A stretch of DNA of 19,221 nt from an uncultured Collinsella sp. (GTDB taxonomy: Bacteria > Actinomycetota > Coriobacteriia > Coriobacteriales > Coriobacteriaceae): contig USIE01000021.1 of the NCBI GenBank assembly GCA_900554645.1, positions 1 through 19,221 of the forward strand, given 5' to 3'. The notes beneath the pieces were generated by a model, which saw nothing but the letters and a program-made list of their open reading frames with translations, had not been told where the DNA came from and made no database searches. The translations under genes and the position numbers were made by a program. Within the stretch, counting starts at the first letter, position 1, and each line of letters starts with the position of its first letter. Of this stretch, positions 13,538 to 19,221 are shown one piece after another.

Positions 13538-14629
13538 CTAGCGTTTCTTTCCTCGGAAGAAAAAGCCGTGCAGCGAGGGCTTGAGCCCGCGGTTGGCGCG
13601 ACGCTCCTCGACGCGCTCGTGGATCGAGGCGACGCGCTCGATGACTTCGTCGGGAATCGGCACGTCGGGATTCATGTTCTCGACCTGGCTGACCTCGGCG
13701 GCGGAGACCTGGTCGATAATGGGCACATCGTCGTGCGAGATGACAGGTGTGGCGTCTTCCTTCATCTTGCGATAACGCTGCATCATGTCGGTCTGTAGCT
13801 GCTGGGCCGAAGGCGGCGTCCAGATGATGGCGTTGGCGCCGGCGGCGATGGTTTCACGGATGCTCTCTGGCGTCTTGCCGCCCGGCGCGATGAGCGGCAG
13901 GTTGGGATAGTGCTTGCGCAGCTCGCGTAGGACCTGGGGCGTGTTCTTGCCGGCGGCGATGTTGAGAATCTTGGCTCCAGCGCGCACCTTGGCGTGGGCA
14001 TCGTCGTCGCAGCGAACGACCGTAGCGATGACGGGGATGTCGGCGATGTTGGTGATGTGCTCGACCATCTCGGCGGTGGCGGGGGAGTTGACCACGCATC
14101 CCGCCGCGCCCTGCATCTCGGAGACGGATGCCATCTGAACGGAGCGCTTGCCGGTGGTGGTGCCACCGCCCACGCCTACGAAGACCGGGCACTCGGCGAC
14201 GGTCAGCAGCGCTTGCGTAATGGCGGGCTGCGGCGTGAAAGGGTAGACCGCAAAGACGGCATCGGCGTTGGAGTTGCGGATAACCGCGACATCGGTGGTG
14301 TAAATGAGCGACTTGATGCGGCGGCCAAAGAGCGTGAAGCCGCTGGCCTCCTCGATCTCGTCGGGCATGCGAAGGGCAGCCTTGCGCAGGCGTCCGTCGA
14401 TGGGCAGCGGCTCCATGGGAAGCAGTCCGTTGGGGGTCACGGCTACCTGGGGCTCGGTGAACTCGTCTGCGAGCTCGACCTCGGAGAAATCGACCGAGGC
14501 GACGATGTCTTCGTGAACCTCGGCGGGCACATCGATGGGAGCTTGGTCGTTTGCCGCGGCAGGCGTGTCGAAGGAACTGGTGCCGACGAAGGCGTCGACG
14601 CGCTCGTTTAGATCGTTGAGGGTATCCAT
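13538..14629 (-). CDS. uncharacterised TIM-barrel-like (KDPG aldolase/ThiG-like) protein
   Basis: I do not recognise a named function for this 363-residue protein. The first 80 or so residues are acidic and look flexible. Residues about 95-285 show beta/alpha-barrel features: alternating strand-helix units (AECPVFVGVGGGTTTGKR, ADIPVIATVVRCDDDAHAKV, AGAKILNIAAGK), ending with PLIAPGGKTPESIRETIAAG and ANAIIW, a phosphate-binding pattern seen in KDPG aldolase-like barrels. The C-terminus is acidic, then basic, ending FFFRGKKR. There is no signal peptide or membrane helix. The ATG at 14629 has only a weak ribosome site; a TAGAAT box at 14639-14644 on the minus strand is so close that the leader would be only a few bases. 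The gene is convergent with degV and divergent from a small membrane protein. A phosphosugar-related enzyme is a guess. Confidence 0.7.
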   Translation of the reverse strand: MDTLNDLNERVDAFVGTSSFDTPAAANDQAPIDVPAEVHEDIVASVDFSEVELADEFTEPQVAVTPNGLLPMEPLPIDGRLRKAALRMPDEIEEASGFTLFGRRIKSLIYTTDVAVIRNSNADAVFAVYPFTPQPAITQALLTVAECPVFVGVGGGTTTGKRSVQMASVSEMQGAAGCVVNSPATAEMVEHITNIADIPVIATVVRCDDDAHAKVRAGAKILNIAAGKNTPQVLRELRKHYPNLPLIAPGGKTPESIRETIAAGANAIIWTPPSAQQLQTDMMQRYRKMKEDATPVISHDDVPIIDQVSAAEVSQVENMNPDVPIPDEVIERVASIHERVEERRANRGLKPSLHGFFFRGKKR

Positions 14630-14820
14630 GGAGGCTCGATTCTATGTGATGACGGCCGGCAGGGTACCGGCAGCGTTGTGCTTGCTAAATCGTTTGACGA
14701 GTTGATTTTTCCCCGCCGCGCCATCCGTTAGACCGAAGGGCCGGCGAACGTGAAGGAGCTGTGGTGGCGGGTATTGAGGTGCTATCTTGAATGTCCCGTT
14801 TAAAAGAGAGGTGACGCGGT

Positions 14821-14991
14821 ATGGAATTGACAGCAATGTTTAGCTCGATTGGCCTGTGCGTGGGCGCAATCGTTGCCGCCGCGGTCATCTACTTTGTGGT
14901 CACGGCCATTAAGGGCAAAAGGGCCGAACGCAAGGAGCGCGCGACGCTTAAACAGCATCGCGACCAGCAGAGCAAACGCGCACGGAGATAG
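14821..14991 (+). CDS. small single-pass membrane protein, 56 residues
   Basis: An open frame starts at an ATG with AGAGAGGTG seven bases upstream and ends at TAG 14989-14991. The product begins MELTAMFSSIGLCVGAIVAA, has one hydrophobic helix at about residues 8-30 ending VIYFVVTAI, then a strongly basic tail (KGKRAERKERATLKQHRDQQ) ending KRARR. This is a plausible membrane protein with a positively charged cytosolic tail. No family was recognised. It is divergent from the TIM-barrel gene and convergent with the rRNA methyltransferase gene, 24 bases from that gene's stop. The good ribosome site, codon use in keeping with the neighbours and the sensible topology support it as real. Confidence 0.65.
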   Translation: MELTAMFSSIGLCVGAIVAAAVIYFVVTAIKGKRAERKERATLKQHRDQQSKRARR

Positions 14992-15015
14992 CTTGTTGAG
15001 TTTTGGATCCGTGCG

Positions 15016-16119
15016 CTAGCTGCGTTTTCGGATCAGGGCAATGTAGAAGCCCTCAAAGTCGCGGCTAGGCGGAATGGTGAGCGTGCCGGACAGGCCGTTG
15101 GCGATGGCCGATACCTGACCCGCGGCAATGGCCTCGGTCAGGGCGTTGGACTCGATGCGCGGCTCCTCGCCAGCTTCCTGGGCGCGGCGTGCCTCACTTT
15201 CGCTTGGCGTGCCGTCGAGGGGGATGAGCTCGCAGTCCATATGCTTGTCGAGGGCCTCTTGCAGGGCGTCCTCGTTTTCCTGCGGCAAGATCGAACAAGT
15301 CGAATAGACGAGCGTGCCGCCCGGTTTGAGGGCTCCCATGGCGCGGTCCAGAAGTGCTCGCTGCGAGCGGGCGCATTTGACGAGCAGCTGCTCGGTCAGG
15401 CCGCGCAGGCTTTTCTCGTTGCCGCTGATGACGGTGCCCGTGCCGGTGCAGGGAGCGTCGAGCAGGATGCGGTCAAAGCGGAAGAACTCGTCGAGCTCGC
15501 GTGCGTCGGTGCGCATGACGGGCACGTTTTTTGCGCCTTGGCGGTGGAGGTTGGCTTCGAGCTTCTCGGCGCGGGGAATGCTCATCTCGCAGGCGGTAAG
15601 GTGCGCCTGGCCCTGCGTGAGGGCGGCGATCTGCGTCGTCTTGCCACCGGGGGCCGCGCACATGTCCAGGATGTCCTCGCATGCCTGGGCGCCCAGGACC
15701 AACGGCGGCATCATGGACGACAGACTTTGCAAGTAGATCTTGCCGTCGCGGTAGATGTCGAGGTCCCACAGGTCGGAAACCTGGGCGTCGGGCAGGATGA
15801 AGGCGTCTGGGTACCAGGCGACGGGGTTGTGGGCGATGCCGGCGGCATCGAGCGCCGCAGCGATGTCCTCGGCGGTTGCCTTGAGCGTGTTGGCGCGCAG
15901 CGTGACCGGGCGTGTGACCGCGGCGCCGAAGCCCTTGATCATGAGCTCGGCATCGGCGGGCGCATAGGCGCCGGCGACCGTGTCGACCATAAAGCGCGGC
16001 AGGTCGGCGGCGCAAGGAAGGGCGGCAAGCTGATCGGAAAGCTCGGTGGCGGCAAACTGCCTGAGCTTGAGCTCGGCCTTGACCTGCTTTTTCTGCTTAC
16101 GACGACGCGGCTTGGACAT
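15016..16119 (-). CDS. RsmB/NOP-family 16S rRNA m5C methyltransferase
   Basis: This is a 367-residue S-adenosylmethionine-dependent RNA cytosine-5 methyltransferase. The SAM-binding motif DMCAAPGGKT is at 152-161. DAPCTGTG (Cys224) and STCSILPQENE (Cys275) supply the two motif IV/VI cysteines used for product release and catalysis. RANTLKATAEDI near residues 75-86 is the usual N-terminal segment of the family. The N-terminus is very basic (MSKPRRRKQKKQVK), which suits RNA contact. It lacks both the NusB-like N-terminal domain of classic RsmB and a C-terminal PUA extension, so it is closer to compact RsmF-type enzymes; the exact target base is not readable. ATG 16119 has AAGGAAAG upstream. It lies downstream of a tRNA-ligase-like gene on the same strand, with a 157-base spacer holding an inverted repeat element. 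Confidence 0.88.
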   Translation of the reverse strand: MSKPRRRKQKKQVKAELKLRQFAATELSDQLAALPCAADLPRFMVDTVAGAYAPADAELMIKGFGAAVTRPVTLRANTLKATAEDIAAALDAAGIAHNPVAWYPDAFILPDAQVSDLWDLDIYRDGKIYLQSLSSMMPPLVLGAQACEDILDMCAAPGGKTTQIAALTQGQAHLTACEMSIPRAEKLEANLHRQGAKNVPVMRTDARELDEFFRFDRILLDAPCTGTGTVISGNEKSLRGLTEQLLVKCARSQRALLDRAMGALKPGGTLVYSTCSILPQENEDALQEALDKHMDCELIPLDGTPSESEARRAQEAGEEPRIESNALTEAIAAGQVSAIANGLSGTLTIPPSRDFEGFYIALIRKRS

Positions 16120-16139
16120 CCGTCTTTCCTTCCACCTAA

Positions 16140-16259
16140 ATGATTATTCTGGGACGGGGATTAAATAATCATTCCATGACTCCCGTCACAAAAAGACTGT
16201 ACTGTGGCGCCCGGGAATGATTTTTTAATCCCCGTCCCAGAATAATCATTCCCGGGCGC
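16140..16259. repeat. REP/BIME-like compound inverted repeat
   Basis: Two 36-base arms, 16140-16175 and 16214-16249, are reverse complements with one mismatch. Each contains CTGGGACGGGGATTA. Each arm is also a hairpin: ATGATTATT/AATAATCAT in the first, and a perfect 16-base stem GCGCCCGGGAATGATT (16207-16222) with its complement (16244-16259) and a 21-base loop in the second. The head-to-head pair of hairpin units in an intergenic space is the architecture of bacterial REP/BIME elements. A third copy of the core lies at 19140. It could also affect transcript stability between the two flanking minus-strand genes. Confidence 0.75.
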
Positions 16260-16276
16260 GTTGCTACTAGCGTGCT

Positions 16277-18427
16277 TTAGTACTGGCTCTCGTGCTTGCT
16301 AAAGAAGTCGAAGCGCGGGGGCAGCGGCTTCACGCGGTGCTCGCCGGGCTTCTCGCCCAGGATCTCCACGAACTCGTCCGTGGAGGCAAAGATGTTATCC
16401 CAGCTAAAGAAAGCGACCGGGTCGACGTCGAAGTACTCGCAGATGAGCTCGCAGCCGGCAGGGACGATGCCGTGCATGAGCACGGTCGCCACGCGCAGCT
16501 CGGTAAAGGCGTCGACAAGGGCCTGCGTCATCGCGGCATTGGCCGGCTCGCCCTCGAGCTTGTTGGCGGCCTTGGAGGCGTCGCTCCAGCGCTTGTTGGC
16601 GGCGCGCAGGTAGTCGTCGCACACGGCAAGCGCGCGGTGCGTCTCGAACTTGTACATGGCCTGCTCAAAGGCAAGAGCTGCCTGCTCGGCAGCCTCGACC
16701 ACGGCGGCAGAGGCGGCACCGGCGGGGATGCAGCCGTTGCGATAGGGGCTCTCGTCGCCTTCCTTGACGGCGACGCCGTAGAAGCAGCTGCGGGCCAGAC
16801 GGTTGAATACGCCGGTCAAAAGGGCGCTCTCCTTAAGGGCCGGATCGATAACGCGCTTGTCGTCGCAGGCGCGCACCTCGTTGCCGTCCTTGTCCTTGCC
16901 GGTCACACGCGTGTCGTATGCCTTGGGGCTAAAGCTCACCGGCTTTTCGGACAGGCCGAGCGACAGCCAGTGCGCGCGCATCTGCTCGCAGGTGTAGTGG
17001 TTGAGTAGGTCGTCTGCCGGCGGGGGAGGCGTCTGCGAGGACGAGCTGGCCTTTTTGCCCATGTAGAGCAGGTGGTAGCAGGCGCTGACGGTGCTCTGCG
17101 TGAGGTCCCAGCCCAGGGCCTCCCACATGGCGGTCTGCGCGATGCAGTAGAAGTAGATGTTGTCCTGACCGATAAACTGGTAGATCTGTGCGTCGTCCGA
17201 GCACCACCAGTCGCGCCAGTCGAGCGAGCTGTGCTGGTAGGCGGGCGTGGGGACCTGCGTGGAATCGGCTGCGGGCTCGCCCATAAGGGCGGCATCCTGG
17301 GCGGCGACGCCCTCGGTCACGCCGGCGGCCTTGGCATCGCGCGCGAGCACGGTACGCGTATAGCTGATGGGCGCCCACAGGCTCTCTGGCCAGCACCAGC
17401 AGGTGACGTCGGAGACGCCATCGACCTCGGGCACCGGAACGCCCCAGTCGATGTTGCCGGTGATGCGGAAGGGCACGAGCGCCTTGCCGCTGCGGAAGCG
17501 CACGCCGCCGTTGGCGAGCACCGCATGGGCGTCGTCGCGCTCCTTCCAGCTGGGGAAGGTGACGGTAAAGCTGCTCTTGTTTCCCTCGGGCTCCAGCACG
17601 GTGTGCTCGGGCAGCTGGTCCTCGACAGCGTCGAAGGCCTCGCGGAACTTGTTCTGAATATAGAGCTGTGCCGGCAGCAGCCACTCCTCCATGGTCTTGG
17701 AGACCACGGAACGAACCTGCGGGTTCTGGGCGAGCTTGGCGGTGTAGGTCTTCATAAAGTCGAGGTAGGCCGGCAGGTCGAAGTAGAGGTTGTCGACCGG
17801 GCGCAGCTCGGGCACCTCGCCGGTGAGCTGGCTCTTGGGTGCGATGAGCTCCTCGGGCTCAAACTGGTGGCCCAGGTCGCACTCGTCGGCATAGGCCTTC
17901 TCGGACTTGCAGCCCTGGATGGGGCAGCGGCCGATCACTTGGCGGCCGTTGAGGAACGTGCCGGCCTTGGCGTCGTAGAACTGCAGCGTGGAGCGCTTGG
18001 AGATGGTGCCCTGCTCATGCAGGCGCTCGATAATCTCGGCGGTCACTTCGTTGTGAATCTGCGCAGCCGGCTCAAGGCCCGAGCCGCCGTAGATATCGCA
18101 GCTGATGTTGTAGTTGTTGAGGGTCGCTGCTTGGCGGGAGTGATTGGACTCGACGTACTCGTTAATGGACTTGTCGTAGCCCTCGTTCTCCTTGAGCTTG
18201 CGGTAGCTCTCCATGATGGGCGAGCCGTAGCAGTCGGTGCCCGAGGTGAAGATGACGTTCTCGCGGCCCAGACGGTCGCGCAGGAAGCGGGCGAAGAAGT
18301 CGGCCGGGACAAAGACGCCGCCGACGTGGCCAAAGTGAAGGCCCTTGTTGCCGTAGGGCTCGCCGGCGGTAACGATGGCGCGGCGAGGCCAGCTGGGACG
18401 GTCGTTCATGGAGTATTTTGATGCCAT
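16277..18427 (-). CDS. methionyl-tRNA-synthetase-like class I aminoacyl-tRNA ligase, divergent KMSKS loop
   Basis: This 716-residue class I ligase resembles MetRS. The N-terminal AIVTAGEPYGNKGLHFGHVG carries the HIGH-type motif HFGH at 31-34. TSGTDCYGSPI follows, then a Cys-rich knuckle (GRCPIQGCKSEKAYADECD, continuing LGH), then ITGNIDWGVPVPEVDG and QFIGQDNIYFYCIAQTAMWE, all matching MetRS core blocks. Where MetRS has HGxLxxxGxKMSKSxG, this protein has HLLYMGKKASSSSQTPPPP, so the second lysine is missing. No EMAP/Trbp-type tRNA-binding domain is seen at the C-terminus. The frame reaches back to 18520, but ATG 18427 follows AAGGAG and starts just before the conserved core, so it is chosen. 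It may be the cell's MetRS of an unusual branch or a paralogue with another role; the window cannot decide. Confidence 0.8.
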   Translation of the reverse strand: MASKYSMNDRPSWPRRAIVTAGEPYGNKGLHFGHVGGVFVPADFFARFLRDRLGRENVIFTSGTDCYGSPIMESYRKLKENEGYDKSINEYVESNHSRQAATLNNYNISCDIYGGSGLEPAAQIHNEVTAEIIERLHEQGTISKRSTLQFYDAKAGTFLNGRQVIGRCPIQGCKSEKAYADECDLGHQFEPEELIAPKSQLTGEVPELRPVDNLYFDLPAYLDFMKTYTAKLAQNPQVRSVVSKTMEEWLLPAQLYIQNKFREAFDAVEDQLPEHTVLEPEGNKSSFTVTFPSWKERDDAHAVLANGGVRFRSGKALVPFRITGNIDWGVPVPEVDGVSDVTCWCWPESLWAPISYTRTVLARDAKAAGVTEGVAAQDAALMGEPAADSTQVPTPAYQHSSLDWRDWWCSDDAQIYQFIGQDNIYFYCIAQTAMWEALGWDLTQSTVSACYHLLYMGKKASSSSQTPPPPADDLLNHYTCEQMRAHWLSLGLSEKPVSFSPKAYDTRVTGKDKDGNEVRACDDKRVIDPALKESALLTGVFNRLARSCFYGVAVKEGDESPYRNGCIPAGAASAAVVEAAEQAALAFEQAMYKFETHRALAVCDDYLRAANKRWSDASKAANKLEGEPANAAMTQALVDAFTELRVATVLMHGIVPAGCELICEYFDVDPVAFFSWDNIFASTDEFVEILGEKPGEHRVKPLPPRFDFFSKHESQY

Positions 18428-18508
18428 GGGACTCCTTCGCATATGGTGAGAGCGCGGCCGGGCGCAAGGCTTGGCGACGCGGTGGTCAATTCGTGCATAT
18501 CGTTCGAC

Positions 18509-18519
18509 ATTATCGCACA
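18509..18519 (-). promoter_or_regulatory. extended -10 promoter of the tRNA-ligase-like gene
   Basis: On the minus strand TGTGCGATAAT occurs here, identical over 11 bases to the sequence before degV at 12528-12538. It combines a TG extension with GATAAT. The leader to the ATG at 18427 would be about 75 bases. No T-box-like structure was recognised in it. Confidence 0.45.
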
Positions 18520-18545
18520 TGCGGACGGGTACGTGGCAGGGGCGC

Positions 18546-18551
18546 TATCCT
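18546..18551 (+). promoter_or_regulatory. possible -10 box giving a leaderless transcript
   Basis: TATCCT ends 8 bases before the ATG at 18560, so a transcript from it would begin at or within a base or two of the start codon. No ribosome-binding site is present, which is consistent with leaderless translation. The -35 region (GGACGG) is weak. Confidence 0.3.
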
Positions 18552-18559
18552 AAGATGCT

Positions 18560-19129
18560 ATGAATGAGATTTCCAACATACATGCGTTTGAGGACGAGGA
18601 TTTTCTGCACGCTTGCTTCGTGTGGGGGATGGTCGTAGTCGGTGTGTTTGCCGTGTGCTTGGTGCCGGTGTTTATGCTGCTGGGTGGGCCTGCGGACTTG
18701 GATGCGGCTGACGCGGGCGGCTGGATGGCTGTCGTGGGCTGGATAGTCGGCTTGGCTGCGATCTCAATGGCGTCGTTCGCCGTGCACGAGCTGGTGCACG
18801 GTGTGTTTTTTAAGCTGCTGGCGCCTGCGGGCGCGAAGGTGACCTTTGGGGCGAATCGCGAGACGGCGATGATCTATGCCTGCGCCGAGGGCGTTGTGTA
18901 TTCGCGCCGGCGGTACATGGCGGTTTGCCTGGCGCCGACGGTTGTTGTGACGGCGGCGTTTGCCCTGGGATTTGCGTTCTCGGGCTATCCGCTGCTGTGC
19001 TACCTGGCGGCCGGCTTGCATTTATCGGGCTGTGTGGGCGACTGGTATTACGTGCGGACCATCCTGCGCGACCGTCGCATTGTCGCCTGCGAGGACACAT
19101 CCTTTGGCGTGCGCTTTTTCGCAAGGTAG
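18560..19129 (+). CDS. DUF3267-type putative membrane zinc metallopeptidase
   Basis: This 189-residue membrane protein has four hydrophobic segments (about 17-42, 55-74, 118-137 and 140-155). The zinc-binding HExxH motif is at 76-80 (AVHELVHGVFFKLL), at the end of the second helix. A second conserved element, LHLSGCVGDWYYV, is in the C-terminal part, where DUF3267/M50-like proteins place their third metal ligand. These features match the DUF3267 putative zincin family; peptidase activity is inferred. The start ATG 18560 lacks an upstream ribosome site. The gene is divergent from the tRNA-ligase-like gene, with 132 bases between start codons. A copy of the intergenic repeat core begins 11 bases after its stop. 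Confidence 0.82.
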   Translation: MNEISNIHAFEDEDFLHACFVWGMVVVGVFAVCLVPVFMLLGGPADLDAADAGGWMAVVGWIVGLAAISMASFAVHELVHGVFFKLLAPAGAKVTFGANRETAMIYACAEGVVYSRRRYMAVCLAPTVVVTAAFALGFAFSGYPLLCYLAAGLHLSGCVGDWYYVRTILRDRRIVACEDTSFGVRFFAR

Positions 19130-19139
19130 TCTTTTTGGG

Positions 19140-19168
19140 ATGATTTTTCTGGGACGGGGATTAAAAAA
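19140..19168. repeat. third copy of the REP-like core
   Basis: This segment matches 16140-16168 at 27 of 29 positions, including TTCTGGGACGGGGATTAAA. It is a single unit without the inverted partner in view; T and A runs on either side (CTTTTT at 19131, AAAAAAG at 19162-19168) could pair instead. The 50 bases from here to the window end hold no recognisable gene. Confidence 0.65.
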
Positions 19169-19221
19169 GGCTCTGTTAGACCAGGATTGACATACATGTG
19201 TCCCCATGGTGCCATATCGTT

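Noticed and set aside
16207..16259. Hairpin considered only as an intrinsic terminator of the MetRS-like gene
   Set aside because: The loop and arms recur in inverted orientation at 16140 and again at 19140, and no T tract follows the stem on the minus strand; a dispersed repeat explains it better.
17072..18421. 449-codon plus-strand open frame opposite the tRNA-ligase-like gene
   Set aside because: The minus-strand product has clear class I ligase motifs; the plus-strand product is Val/Leu/Gly-biased without motifs and has no credible ribosome site.

Overview
The window looks like chromosome of a high-GC, host-associated actinobacterium of the class Coriobacteriia, most likely Collinsella or a close relative. 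This is inferred from the GC-rich codon use, the C69 dipeptidase, the phasin-like/ABC1 pair, and the cobalamin-riboswitch-controlled DUF4430 surface proteins. It cannot be proven without a database search. No rRNA, tRNA, CRISPR array, transposase or phage gene was seen.

Layout. (1) 1-3950, plus strand: a C69 dipeptidase, then a phasin-like small protein followed 8 bases later by an AarF/ABC1/UbiB-type kinase. (2) 3950-9131, plus strand: an accessory-looking module. A terminator is followed by a promoter, a cobalamin riboswitch and a very long secreted protein gene. That protein carries four DUF4430 (transcobalamin/intrinsic factor beta-domain-like) repeats, a PQQ-like beta-propeller, a Flg_new repeat, a Lys/Ser/Asp stalk and a C-terminal membrane anchor. 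A second, membrane-anchored single-DUF4430 protein follows with no gap, and the unit ends at a strong terminator. The long gene is split by one in-frame TAA at 5777-5779 inside repeat 3. (3) 9166-12550, minus strand: class III fructose-1,6-bisphosphatase, followed by two GtrA-family membrane proteins, each with its own downstream terminator. (4) 12530-13526, plus strand: a DegV fatty-acid-binding protein. (5) 13538-14629, minus strand: an uncharacterised TIM-barrel-like protein, with a 56-residue single-TM protein transcribed divergently from it. (6) 15016-18519, minus strand: an RsmB/NOP-type rRNA methyltransferase downstream of a methionyl-tRNA-synthetase-like class I ligase with a degenerate KMSKS loop. 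Between them lies a compound inverted repeat resembling a REP/BIME element. (7) 18560-end, plus strand: a DUF3267-type membrane zincin, then a third copy of the repeat core at the window edge.

How it fits together. Most genes are ordinary housekeeping functions: peptide turnover, gluconeogenesis, fatty-acid handling, rRNA modification and tRNA charging. The region that stands out is 4040-9131. A B12-sensing RNA appears to control secreted and membrane-tethered proteins built from domains related to the vitamin-B12-binding beta domain of animal intrinsic factor. The simplest reading is a surface corrinoid-capture system that is made when cobalamin is scarce. The in-frame stop means that in this genome the long protein is inactivated, made as a shorter secreted form, produced by readthrough, or miscalled by a sequencing error.
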